Positions 8,287 to 16,641 of a DNA stretch of 38,408 nt are shown here, one piece after another. The notes below the pieces were generated by a model that was given only the letters and a program-made list of their open reading frames with translations, did no database searches and had not been told where the DNA came from. The position numbers and the translations under genes were made by a program. Within the stretch, counting starts at the first letter, position 1. Every line of letters begins with the position of its first letter. Source of the DNA: Pseudomonas cyclaminis (lineage in GTDB: Bacteria; Pseudomonadota; Gammaproteobacteria; Pseudomonadales; Pseudomonadaceae); the NCBI RefSeq assembly GCF_015163715.1, contig NZ_JADDUM010000181.1, positions 1 to 38,408 of the forward strand, written 5' to 3'.

Positions 8287-9272
8287 AGGGCGCGCCTGGC
8301 AAGGAATAGAAAGAACGGTGCGCCGATCAACGCGGTGACCACACCGGCCGGGGTTTCCACCGGAAAGGCCACGGCGCGGCTGAGCAGGTCGGCACCGAGC
8401 ACGATCACCGCGCCCAGCGCCGCACTCAGGGGGATCAGCCAGCGGTAGTCGTTACCGAGAAACTGACGCAGGATGTTCGGCGCAATCAACCCCACAAAAC
8501 CAATCGGCCCCACCGCGCAGACACTGGCGCCCACCAGCAACAGGCTGGCGACAAACACCTGCAAACGCAGGCTGGCGATGCCCACGCCCAACGAGCGGGC
8601 GGCGTCTTCGCCGAGGTTGATCAGGTTCAGGCGTGGCGCGCACCACAGTGCCCACAGGCCGCCGATCAAGGTGCACGGCCACAGCAGTTGCACCTGGGCG
8701 GCACCGACATTGGCGAGGGAGCCGGCCAGCCAGTTCAAAACGCTTTGCGCCTGGGCCTCGACCAGAATCACCGTCAGCCGGGTCAACGCCGCGCACAACG
8801 CGGCCACCGCAACACCGGCCAGGACCAGGCGGCCTTGGGCCGTGGTCGGCGACCAGGCGCCACCGAGACTGAACACCGTGACCCAGGCCAGCGCACCGCC
8901 CAGGCAGGTCATCAGCAAGGCGCCACCGGCAAACGGCGGAGCGACCAAGCCTGTGGAAAACAACGCCAGCCCCAACGCCGCGCCCGCCGTCACGCCGAAC
9001 AACGACGGCGAGGCCAGGCGGTTGCGGGTGATGCCTTGCATCAGCGCCCCGGCGAGTCCCAGGCAGGCACCGACCAGCGCCGCGCACACCGCCCTGGGCA
9101 CACGCAACTGGGCGACGATGTAAGCCATATTGCCGCCCACACTGCCTTGGTGTACGAGGCCATTCCACGCATCGGTCGCACTGATAGTGAACGGCGACCA
9201 GCTGTACAACGACAACCAGAACAGCACCGCGCCGAGCAGCACAATGCCCGCCGCCGCGAGACTACGCGCCAT
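8283..9272 (-). CDS. Iron-siderophore ABC permease, FecCD family (first subunit)
   Basis: A 329-residue inner-membrane permease and partner of the one at 7318-8286. Visible features are CLGLAGALMQGITRNRLASPSLFGV, the LGEDAARSLGVGI cytoplasmic segment, the GPIGFVGLIAPNILR coupling loop, and a C-terminal VETPAGVVTALIGAPFF. The start codon lies two bases after the stop of the binding-protein gene, so the binding protein, both permeases and the ATPase are one tight operon. Confidence 0.92.
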   Translation of the reverse strand: MARSLAAAGIVLLGAVLFWLSLYSWSPFTISATDAWNGLVHQGSVGGNMAYIVAQLRVPRAVCAALVGACLGLAGALMQGITRNRLASPSLFGVTAGAALGLALFSTGLVAPPFAGGALLMTCLGGALAWVTVFSLGGAWSPTTAQGRLVLAGVAVAALCAALTRLTVILVEAQAQSVLNWLAGSLANVGAAQVQLLWPCTLIGGLWALWCAPRLNLINLGEDAARSLGVGIASLRLQVFVASLLLVGASVCAVGPIGFVGLIAPNILRQFLGNDYRWLIPLSAALGAVIVLGADLLSRAVAFPVETPAGVVTALIGAPFFLFLARRAL

Positions 9273-9274
9273 GC

Positions 9275-10195
9275 TTATTGGCTCAGTACGGCGTTGCCGC
9301 CCTTGAGAATCGCCAGGGCGTCTTCGGCGATCTGCTCCGAGGCCAGCACCCCACGGTTGCGCGCCCAGCTGTCGCCGTCCACTTCGGCCACGTGTTGGTT
9401 ACGTACGGCGCCGAGCACCTGCCACAGCGGTTGTTTGCTCCAGCTGTCGACGATGCTCGGGCGACGGTAATGACCGACCAATAACCAACCAGGGTCCAGC
9501 GCCAGCAGTTGCTCCAGGCTGACGAATTCGGTGGGGGCGGCATTGGCGCGCACCGACGGCACTTTCAGGCCAATGGCCTGGAGCACGCTGCCGGCGTAGG
9601 AGTCCGGGCCGTGCACGGAAAAGCTGTCTTCGCGGGCGACGCCGAACAGCACGCTGGCACCGGCGGGGATCTGCTGGGCAATCGTGTTCAGGTTCGTGCG
9701 GTTCTGGGCGATGCGCGCTTGCATCTGCGGGCTCTTGCCCAGCGCCTTGCCGATCAGCTCGGCGGACTTGAGGCTGCCCTCGTAGTCTTCACCACGGGAC
9801 GGCAACAGCAGCGTCGGCGCGATGCTGGCCAAGTCGCTGTACAGCGCTTGATGGCGATTGAGGTCGGCGACGATCAGGTCCGGCTTGAGCCGGGCGATTT
9901 CCTCGATGCTCGGCTGCGAGCGCAGGCCCACGGATTTCCACTGGCCGATGGCCTGGCGCACACGGGGCAGCACGCGGTTGGCGTCGCCATCATCGGCGGC
10001 GCCGACCGGCGTGACGTCAACGGCGGCGAGGCTATCGAGAAAGGAGAACTCCAGCACCACCACGCGCTTGGGCGCATCGGGCAGGTGCACCGCGTGTTGG
10101 CCGTCATTGAGGTCGATGGGAGCAGCGCTCAGCACGCTTGAGGAGAACGCCAGGACGCAGGCGGCAAGGATCGGGATGGAGCGCAGGATTCGCAT
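9275..10195 (-). CDS. Iron-siderophore ABC substrate-binding protein (FecB/FhuD-like)
   Basis: A 306-residue periplasmic binding protein of the TroA/FecB fold. It has a signal peptide (LRSIPILAACVLAFSSSVLSAAP), then the typical KRVVVLEFSFLDSLAAVDVTPVG strand, the IEEIARLKPDLIVAD segment, and the C-terminal PLWQVLGAVRNQHVAEVDGDSW signature. I chose ATG 10195 because GAGG lies upstream at normal spacing and the signal peptide begins there; the open frame continues upstream into non-coding promoter sequence. It would hand a ferric siderophore to the permeases. A candidate Fur box and promoter lie 58-103 bases upstream. Confidence 0.92.
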   Translation of the reverse strand: MRILRSIPILAACVLAFSSSVLSAAPIDLNDGQHAVHLPDAPKRVVVLEFSFLDSLAAVDVTPVGAADDGDANRVLPRVRQAIGQWKSVGLRSQPSIEEIARLKPDLIVADLNRHQALYSDLASIAPTLLLPSRGEDYEGSLKSAELIGKALGKSPQMQARIAQNRTNLNTIAQQIPAGASVLFGVAREDSFSVHGPDSYAGSVLQAIGLKVPSVRANAAPTEFVSLEQLLALDPGWLLVGHYRRPSIVDSWSKQPLWQVLGAVRNQHVAEVDGDSWARNRGVLASEQIAEDALAILKGGNAVLSQ

Positions 10196-10252
10196 GACAA
10201 GGACCTCGGCGTTAAAACACCCCAGCTGGACGGGCTGGGGAAAACGGCGGGT

Positions 10253-10281
10253 ACTATTCCATATCAGGGCGGCGTGATCAA
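10253..10281 (-). promoter_or_regulatory. Candidate promoter of the iron ABC operon
   Basis: On the minus strand there is TTGATC (10281-10276), a 17-base spacer and AATAGT (10258-10253). Each box matches consensus at 4 of 6 positions. The -35 box adjoins the candidate Fur box, an arrangement that would allow iron repression. Confidence 0.4.
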
Positions 10282-10298
10282 AAAACATTCTCATTAAC
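10280..10298 (-). promoter_or_regulatory. Candidate Fur box
   Basis: GTTAATGAGAATGTTTTTT on the minus strand matches 13 of 19 positions of the classical Fur consensus. It overlaps the -35 end of the predicted promoter of an iron-siderophore operon, which raises its credibility. Confidence 0.5.
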
Positions 10299-10299
10299 T

Positions 10300-10349
10300 G
10301 ATGCCTTCCCACCTGTGGCAAGCGGGTTTGCCACAGGTGGGAAGGCATC
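10300..10349. repeat. Perfect 22-bp inverted repeat (long hairpin)
   Basis: Two 22-base arms (10300-10321 and 10328-10349, starting GATGCCTTCCCACC) are exact reverse complements around a 6-base loop, GCGGGT. It lies just after the stop of the siderophore receptor and before the promoter of the binding-protein gene. There is no immediate T-run on either strand. It may be a bidirectional transcription barrier or an RNA-stabilising hairpin. The GTGGCAAGCGGG core resembles pseudomonad REP sequence. Confidence 0.9.
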
Positions 10350-10372
10350 CACCCACGCAGTATGCACAGGTA

Positions 10373-12778
10373 TTAGAAGTCGACAGTGGCCGACAGCAGG
10401 TAAGTGCGCGGTGTCGACAAGGTCAGGCCCGGCTCGCTGTCATCCGATGCGCCCGCCGAACTCCAGTAGCGTTTGTCGGCGACGTTCTCCACATTGGCCC
10501 GCAGGGTGATGTGTTTGTCGTCGACCTTGAAGCCGTAGCGTGCACCCACGTCGATACGATTCCAGGCATCGATTTCCTTGACGTTGGACTGGTCCAGGTA
10601 CTGCGAGCTGGAATGGATGCCACGGCTGGTCAGGGTCAGGCCTTCGAGCATCGGCACGTCCCATTCGGCGCCAACGTTGACGTTGTACTTGGGCGTGGCC
10701 GGGGCGCGGTTGCCGTCCCAGGCGCCGTTGGTGGTGTCCTTGAGCTTGCTGTCGATGTACATCACACCGCCGAGCAGGCGCACACCCTTGAGCGGTTCGC
10801 CGAATACACTCAGCTCGGCACCGGTGTTCTCGCGCTTGCCGTTAGGCCCGAACAACCGCGTGGTCGCGTTGGTCTCGTAGGCCGGTTGCTTGATGCGGAA
10901 CACGGCGGCCGTCACGGCGAAGGCACCGGCGTCGTACTTGGCGCCCACTTCCACCTGGCGACTGACAAACGGCGGGAAGATCTCGTCTTCGTTGCGCGAG
11001 GTGGACGGCGCGATTTTGCCCTGGCTCAGGCCTTCCATGTAGTTGGCATACAGCGACAGTTTGTCGGTGGCCTTGAACAGCAAGCCACCGGAGGGCGAGA
11101 CCTTCTCTTCGTCGTAGTTGGTCTTGCCTTTGATGCCATCGCTCCAGTCGTCCACGATCACCCGCTGCCAGCGTGCGCCAAGGGTCAGCAGCAGGCGGTC
11201 ATCGAAAAAGCCCAGGGTGTCGGACAGGGCCACGCCACTGGATTTATTCTCGGTGTACACCTTCGCATCCTGGCGCGTGGCCACAGACGGCGTCGGGGTT
11301 TGTACCGGGTTGTAGAGGTTGCTCGATGCGTTCGCATACCGCGCCCCGCCGTTGGTGAAGTCCATATAGAAGTAGCTGGCCGCCAGGTTGACCTCATGGC
11401 TCACCGGCCCGGTATGGAACCAGTTGCGCACGCCGGCCGTGGCGGTGCGCACGTTTTCATCGCGGGTAAAATCCCGCGGCGATACCGTGAACGCGCCGGC
11501 CGCATTGCTCACCGACACGGCATGGCGCAGGAATTCGTGATTACTTTTACGTGCGCCCACACCGCCGTAGAGCATCACCGAGTCGCTCAGGTCATATTCG
11601 GCATTCACCGTGCCAAAGGTGTCCTTGGTGCGGGCCTGGCTCCAGGATTGCGCGTAGTTGCGGCGCACATCGTTGGCACTTGGCACCGGCGCGGCGGCGG
11701 CGACCTGCACACGCTCTTGCGGTGCATCGGTGTCACGCTCGGTGCGGCCGATGTCGGTGGACAGGCGCAGGCGCTCGCCGCGGAAATCCAGGCCCAGCAC
11801 GGCCATCTCGCGGTCGACGCTCTGGTGATCCCATTCGGTATCGCCGGACTGCTTCACGCCGTTGAAACGCAGGCCGAACTTGTTGTCCTCGCCAAAGCGC
11901 CGACCCACATCCACCGCGCCGCCGGCCTGGCTATCCGAGGCCCAACTGCCGGTGAACGAGGTGATGTCCTTGTCGGTGGCGCGCTTGGGCACCACGTTGA
12001 TCCCGCCGCCCACGCTGCCACGCGGCGAGATGCCGTTGATCAACTGGGTCGGGCCTTTGAAGATGTCGACGCGGTCGGCCATTTCCATGTCGATGGTGTA
12101 GGTCGGCAGCACGCCGTAAAGGCCGTTGTACGACACATCACTGTTGAACAGGCTGAACCCGCGAATGGTGAACTGCTCGTAACGCCCACCGGCCGGGTTG
12201 GTAGCACGTACCGACGGGTCGCTGTTGATCAGGTCACCAAGGGTGCGCGCCTGCTGGTTCTTCACCGCATCGGCGGTGTAGGTGGTCATGCTGAACGGCG
12301 TTTCCATAAAGTCCCGCGTGCCCAGCAACCCTTGGGAACCACGGCGCGCCACTTGGCCACCGGCGTAGGTGTCACCGTCGTACAGGCCGGTGGTGCCGAG
12401 GATGGAGGTCGGCGCCAGTTCCAGGGTGCTGCCCTCCGGCGCCGGCATCAGCATATAGGCCTGTTCGCCCATGGGTTGCAATTGCAGGCCGGAGCCTTGC
12501 AGCAGGCGTGCGAAGCCCTCTTCCACGCCGTACTCGCCGGACAAACCGCTGCTGCTGCGCCCGCTGACCAGCGCCGGGTCCACCGACAGGTTGACGCCCG
12601 ACAACCCGGCAAAACGGGTCAACGCCGCACTCAGGCTGCCGGCCGGCACTTGATAGCTGCGGCGGGCGGCGCTGTCTTCGGCAAAGCTGGTGGGGACGAA
12701 CAGCGGGCTGGCACTGAGGCTCAGCATCAGGCTCAGTTTGAGCAACGGGCGCAAGCGCAAGGGTAGGACTGCGGGCAT
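10373..12778 (-). CDS. TonB-dependent siderophore receptor with N-terminal signalling (STN) domain
   Basis: An 801-residue outer-membrane receptor. After the signal peptide there is an STN/secretin-TonB domain (about residues 40-95: YQVPAGSLSAALTRFAGLSG, then GLSGEYGVEEGFARLLQGSG), as in FpvA/FecA-type transducers. The plug follows (ETPFSMTTYTADAV, FTIRGFSLFNSDVSYNGLYG, ADRVDIFKGPTQLINGISP), then a beta-barrel ending in Phe (TYLLSATVDF). I chose ATG 12778; an upstream TTG at 12814 is possible but has no ribosome site. STN receptors usually signal to an anti-sigma/ECF-sigma pair, yet none is present in this window. It precedes the iron ABC operon on the same strand and supplies its outer-membrane step. 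Confidence 0.93.
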   Translation of the reverse strand: MPAVLPLRLRPLLKLSLMLSLSASPLFVPTSFAEDSAARRSYQVPAGSLSAALTRFAGLSGVNLSVDPALVSGRSSSGLSGEYGVEEGFARLLQGSGLQLQPMGEQAYMLMPAPEGSTLELAPTSILGTTGLYDGDTYAGGQVARRGSQGLLGTRDFMETPFSMTTYTADAVKNQQARTLGDLINSDPSVRATNPAGGRYEQFTIRGFSLFNSDVSYNGLYGVLPTYTIDMEMADRVDIFKGPTQLINGISPRGSVGGGINVVPKRATDKDITSFTGSWASDSQAGGAVDVGRRFGEDNKFGLRFNGVKQSGDTEWDHQSVDREMAVLGLDFRGERLRLSTDIGRTERDTDAPQERVQVAAAAPVPSANDVRRNYAQSWSQARTKDTFGTVNAEYDLSDSVMLYGGVGARKSNHEFLRHAVSVSNAAGAFTVSPRDFTRDENVRTATAGVRNWFHTGPVSHEVNLAASYFYMDFTNGGARYANASSNLYNPVQTPTPSVATRQDAKVYTENKSSGVALSDTLGFFDDRLLLTLGARWQRVIVDDWSDGIKGKTNYDEEKVSPSGGLLFKATDKLSLYANYMEGLSQGKIAPSTSRNEDEIFPPFVSRQVEVGAKYDAGAFAVTAAVFRIKQPAYETNATTRLFGPNGKRENTGAELSVFGEPLKGVRLLGGVMYIDSKLKDTTNGAWDGNRAPATPKYNVNVGAEWDVPMLEGLTLTSRGIHSSSQYLDQSNVKEIDAWNRIDVGARYGFKVDDKHITLRANVENVADKRYWSSAGASDDSEPGLTLSTPRTYLLSATVDF

Positions 12779-12859
12779 GGGAAGAAGCTCTCGATTTTGT
12801 TCACTTACCTGCAATGACAGGCGAGGTGAAAAAAAGGGACAGGCTTCGACAGTTATTTT

Positions 12860-13342
12860 TCAGCCAATGGGTACTTCCAGCCCCACCTTGACCCGGTCCA
12901 GCGCCACCAAGGTCTTGAACCACTTCACATTGGGGTTCTCGGCGAACAGCCGGGCGGCGAGGTCCTGGTATTCCTGCATGCTGGCGACATTCAGCACCAG
13001 CACGAAATCCGCTTCGCCGGTGACGTAATAACACTGCTGCACCTGGGGCACGCAGAAGCTGGCCTTGGTCGTCGTCAGCGCGTCGATACTGGTACGTTCG
13101 ACGGACACCTCGGCAATGATGGTGATTGGCTTGCCGGCCTTGACCGGGTCGACCAGCGCCACATTCGCAATGATCACTCCCCCCTCTTCCAGGCGTTTGA
13201 TGCGCCGTTGCACCGCGGCGGTGGAGAGGTTGACCTTCTCGGCGAGGGTGCGCAGGGGCAAGGCGTTATCGCGCTGCACCAGGGCCAGGATGGACCAGTC
13301 GAAGCCGTCCAGATCCAGCGTGGAAGAAGCGGGTTTGGCCAT
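12860..13342 (-). CDS. Lrp/AsnC-family transcriptional regulator
   Basis: A 160-residue protein with an N-terminal winged helix (LDGFDWSILALVQRDNALPL, then VNLSTAAVQRRIKRLEEGGVI) and a C-terminal RAM/effector domain (VPQVQQCYYVTGEADFVLVL, and EYQDLAARLFAENPNVKWF). Its length is typical. It is divergent from the lactate-permease-type gene with a short shared intergenic region, so that transporter is the most likely target. Such regulators usually sense an amino acid, but the ligand is unknown here. Confidence 0.92.
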   Translation of the reverse strand: MAKPASSTLDLDGFDWSILALVQRDNALPLRTLAEKVNLSTAAVQRRIKRLEEGGVIIANVALVDPVKAGKPITIIAEVSVERTSIDALTTTKASFCVPQVQQCYYVTGEADFVLVLNVASMQEYQDLAARLFAENPNVKWFKTLVALDRVKVGLEVPIG

Positions 13343-13460
13343 TCGGGCGTGCTCGACAGGGTGAGAAATTTTATCGAAAACAGCCTCGATTCAGAGACCA
13401 ATGACGACCGGGACCTCAATACTATCCCAACTCCTTCAGCATGCAGAAATGGAGCGTCTC

Positions 13461-14858
13461 ATGGGCTTTTTGATTCACCTGTCGCCGGTGTTGCTGGTGA
13501 TGTCGATGCTGATGGTGCTGCGCCGCCCGCCGGTGCAGGCGGCCATGGCCGGCGCTGGCCTGGTGGCAGTGTTATGGCTGATCGATGGATTGTTGGCCAG
13601 TGCCGCCGTGGCGGCCTTGAAGGACACCGCTGTGCTGTTCGCCAGCACCGCGTTTGTGATCGTGCCGGGCCTGGCCTTCGTGATTGTGATTGAACGCATG
13701 GGGGTCAATCAGGCGTTGAGCGAATGGGTGCAGGCATTGGGGCTCAAGCGCGCAGAGTTGGTGATGTTCATCGTATTGGGGTTGGCGCCATTGCTGGAGG
13801 CCATGACCGGGTTTGGCGTGTCGCTGATTGCCACCCTCCCCTTGTTGTTGAGCCTGTTCGAACGCCGCGTTGCGCTGCGGGTGGCGTTGACCGGCATGGC
13901 GATCATGCCGTGGGGCACCCTGGGGTTGGCCACGGTGATCGGCGCTTCACTGGCCCATGTGGATGCCTCAACCCTGGCGTCCACCTCGGCGCTGACCAGC
14001 GCACCGGTATTTATCGCACTGGCAGCGTTGGCTTCATACCTGTGCGGTGTAGGTATCACCCGCGCTTTTATTGGTTTTGGACTGCTGTTTGTGCTGGTGC
14101 TCTACGGGTTGAGCCGTTGGCTGGGGCCGGAGGTGGCTGGCGTGGGCGCGGGACTGAGCGTTGCCACGGGGACGCTGCTGCTGGCGCTGTTTCGGCGCCA
14201 GGGCGCAACAACACCGGCCTGGCCGCGTAGCGCATGGCCGTACCTGGCACTGATCCTGTGCATCGTGCTGCTCAAGAGCCTCAATGCCCTGACCCATCTT
14301 GAGGACGCGTGGGTGGTGCGGGGCATGAACGTCAGTTGGAAGCCCCTGGCATCACCGGGCATCGCCTTGCTGCTGGTGTTGCTGTGGGTTCATCGGGATC
14401 GCGGCAACAACCTGCTCGGCGCCCTGGGGGCTCGGGCGCGGCGACCGTTACTGACGATTTTCTTCTTTCTGGCCATGTCGCAAATGATGGTCAAGGCGGG
14501 CTTTCTGGATGGCATGGTGCAGGTGCTGGGCAGCTTGCCCGACCTGGCCGCCGTGCCGATGGTAGCGCTGCTGGGCGGGCTGTCCGGCTACATGACGGGC
14601 TCGAACGTCGGCGGCAACGCGATCTTCATGCCGGCGGTGGCATTGCTGCCGGAGTCGTCGCGCCTGTTGCTGGCGGCAGTGCAGAACAGCGCAGCCGGGC
14701 ATGCGGCACTCGGTTCGCTGTCGATTGTGATGCTGGTCCTGGGGCTTGCCAAAACCAGCCCGGAGGAAGAAGGCCAACTGGTGCGCTTCGGCTTTGCACT
14801 GGCTTGCCTGAACACCGGGCTGGTGGCCCTGGCAGGCTGGGTGTTGCTGGGGGTTTGA
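13461..14858 (+). CDS. L-lactate permease (LctP)-family transporter
   Basis: A 465-residue polytopic membrane protein of about 12 or more helices. The IVLGLAPLLEAMTGFGVS segment corresponds to the hallmark region of the LctP/glycolate permease family, and the C-terminal GGLSGYMTGSNVGGNAIFMP is also typical. I chose ATG 13461 because GGAG lies 6 bases upstream and TM1 begins at once; ATG 13401 gives a 20-residue longer form without a good ribosome site. Known relatives co-transport lactate or glycolate with protons. An Lrp-type regulator next door instead of an LldR/GlcC type hints at another organic acid, which is inference. Confidence 0.85.
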   Translation: MGFLIHLSPVLLVMSMLMVLRRPPVQAAMAGAGLVAVLWLIDGLLASAAVAALKDTAVLFASTAFVIVPGLAFVIVIERMGVNQALSEWVQALGLKRAELVMFIVLGLAPLLEAMTGFGVSLIATLPLLLSLFERRVALRVALTGMAIMPWGTLGLATVIGASLAHVDASTLASTSALTSAPVFIALAALASYLCGVGITRAFIGFGLLFVLVLYGLSRWLGPEVAGVGAGLSVATGTLLLALFRRQGATTPAWPRSAWPYLALILCIVLLKSLNALTHLEDAWVVRGMNVSWKPLASPGIALLLVLLWVHRDRGNNLLGALGARARRPLLTIFFFLAMSQMMVKAGFLDGMVQVLGSLPDLAAVPMVALLGGLSGYMTGSNVGGNAIFMPAVALLPESSRLLLAAVQNSAAGHAALGSLSIVMLVLGLAKTSPEEEGQLVRFGFALACLNTGLVALAGWVLLGV

Positions 14859-14867
14859 GGGGCGCGG

Positions 14868-15302
14868 CTACACGGCCGAATAGATGACTGTCTGTGCGCT
14901 GTCTGCCGTGACACTCTGGCGCGTGAAGTACGTGTCACCTTCGTCGGTGAGGATCTCGTAATCAACGTTGCGGGTGTTGTTTGCGTGCTTGATGATCTTC
15001 AACACGCGCTGGAATTTCACGCTCTGCGTACCGTTCTGGTTGGGCCCGGTGAGCACACTGACGCTCTGGAACCAGCCGGCCTGTTGCTTGTTGCCGACCA
15101 GGGCATGGGTCATCGCCTCGAACCGTTCCAGTCGCGTGAAGCCCCACAAGGTCTGCTCCTGTACCGTCGCATCCGGTGTGGCGGCGCCAGTGAAGACGAA
15201 GAGATTGATCGCCGGGCTGTCTTCGCAAAAGAAGTCATAGGGGACCAGGCCATCGACCATTTTCCTGCCGGGCACAAAGCCTTTTTTATGCACCTGAAAC
15301 AT
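14868..15302 (-). CDS. Hypothetical protein, possibly linked to the two-component system
   Basis: A 144-residue soluble protein with no signal peptide or membrane helix that I can see. It opens MFQVHKKGFVPGRKMVDG and contains mixed beta-rich segments (FQRVLKIIKHAN, YEILTDEGDTYFTRQS). I do not recognise the family. ATG 15302 is supported by GGAGG with a 6-base spacer; the open frame runs further upstream into the histidine-kinase end. It lies 58 bases after the kinase stop on the same strand and converges on the permease gene with 9 bases between stops. It may be a third gene of the regulator-kinase operon. Confidence 0.7.
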   Translation of the reverse strand: MFQVHKKGFVPGRKMVDGLVPYDFFCEDSPAINLFVFTGAATPDATVQEQTLWGFTRLERFEAMTHALVGNKQQAGWFQSVSVLTGPNQNGTQSVKFQRVLKIIKHANNTRNVDYEILTDEGDTYFTRQSVTADSAQTVIYSAV

Positions 15303-15360
15303 CGCCAACCTCCACTCACTCAATGGTGGCCAGTCTAAAGAGGTGCGACGTACAGGGCGG

Positions 15361-16641
15361 TCAAGCCAATGTAATGTCGTGTAAAGATCGCGCACTGTGC
15401 AGGTTGATTTCCACGGTCAGCCCACCGGCCGCCTCATTGCGCGCCAGGATGGTGCCGCCATGCATTTGCACGGCCCTGGCGGCAATGGCCAGGCCCAGGC
15501 CGAACCCGACACTGCTGTCCCCGGCACCGCGTTCGAACGGGTTGAAAATGCTTTTTAGGCGATGGTTTTCAACCCCCGGTCCTCGGTCGCAGATCTGCAC
15601 TCGCAGGCGGTTGCCATCGGCACTGATCTGGGCCGACACCCACACGGTGGTGTCCGGTCGGGTGTAGCGCACGGCGTTGCGGATCACGTTCTCGAAGCAG
15701 CGGTACAGCAATTCGCCGCTGGCACAGGCAATGAACGGCGGGCAAGCCTGCAACTGCACGCGGCAGCCCTTGATGTCGGCTTCAAACTGCGCGTCTTCGA
15801 CAATCATCGACAGTAATTCGACGATATCCACGGACTCGCGCTCGATGCTGTCGGGCCGGCCTTGCAGGCGTGCCAGGGTCAACAGGGCTTCGATAAGGGT
15901 GTCCATGCGCTCGGATTCGCGCTCGATGCGTTCGAGCATTTCCAGGCGCGTCCCATCCTGGCGCAGCAGGCCGATGGCGGCTTGCAGGCGCGTCAGCGGC
16001 GAGCGCAGTTCGTGGGAGATGTCATGCAACAAGTGCTGCTGGGCTTGCACCAGCACCTTCAGTTGGTTGGCCATGCGGTCGCAGTCTTCGGCCAGGTCGA
16101 CGATTTCATCGCGACGCTTGCCCATGGCGGGCTTGACCCGGGTTTCGAAACGTCCCTGGGCTGCGTCGCTCATGGCGCGTTTCAGATGAGCCAGGGGCCA
16201 CGCCAGGTAATACGCCATGTAGCCGCTGAACAATGCGCTCATCAGCGTGCCGATCAGCAGCGGCGTGTGTGGCCACGGCCTGCCTTGGGCATCCGGGGCG
16301 TGGGTGGAGCGGATCGACAGCACCTGGCCCTGCTTGCTGATCACCGAGCGTTCGTAGGCCGGTTGCGCCACGGGAGAACCCGCCACTAATTGCCCCGCGC
16401 TGTCATAGACACCAATGGCCTCGTCGGCCGGACGCTCCCAGACCGTCAGCAATTGCCCGGCCGCCTCCACACCGAACTGCTGCAACAACTGCTCTTCAGC
16501 CGCCAGGATCGTTTGCACATGGGGGTCATTCGGGCGGAAACGACCCAGTTCCAGCACACCAACGCCCACCAGGAACGTCAGGCTGGTGGCCAACCAAAAG
16601 GCCAGGAACAGTTTCCAGAACAGCAGGCTGGGCTTGGTCAT
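15361..16641 (-). CDS. Membrane sensor histidine kinase
   Basis: A 426-residue kinase with TM1 (about residues 8-30), a short periplasmic sensor of roughly 95 residues, TM2 (about 127-148), a HAMP segment (WPLAHLKRAMSDAAQGRFETRV), then the dimerisation/phosphoacceptor helix with HDISHELRSPL (His210). ATP-binding boxes follow: N-box FENVIRNAVRYT, G1 DRGPGV, and G2 VGFGLGLAIA. Its start overlaps the response-regulator stop by 4 bases (ATGA), so the pair is co-translated. The layout is like CpxA/RstB-type envelope sensors. Divergence from a BamA-like gene suggests it senses outer-membrane or periplasmic stress, which is inference. Confidence 0.93.
   Translation of the reverse strand: MTKPSLLFWKLFLAFWLATSLTFLVGVGVLELGRFRPNDPHVQTILAAEEQLLQQFGVEAAGQLLTVWERPADEAIGVYDSAGQLVAGSPVAQPAYERSVISKQGQVLSIRSTHAPDAQGRPWPHTPLLIGTLMSALFSGYMAYYLAWPLAHLKRAMSDAAQGRFETRVKPAMGKRRDEIVDLAEDCDRMANQLKVLVQAQQHLLHDISHELRSPLTRLQAAIGLLRQDGTRLEMLERIERESERMDTLIEALLTLARLQGRPDSIERESVDIVELLSMIVEDAQFEADIKGCRVQLQACPPFIACASGELLYRCFENVIRNAVRYTRPDTTVWVSAQISADGNRLRVQICDRGPGVENHRLKSIFNPFERGAGDSSVGFGLGLAIAARAVQMHGGTILARNEAAGGLTVEINLHSARSLHDITLA

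Noticed and set aside
10301..12766. 821-codon open frame opposite the siderophore receptor
   Set aside because: It is an antisense shadow of a clear receptor gene in GC-rich DNA, with no recognisable protein.
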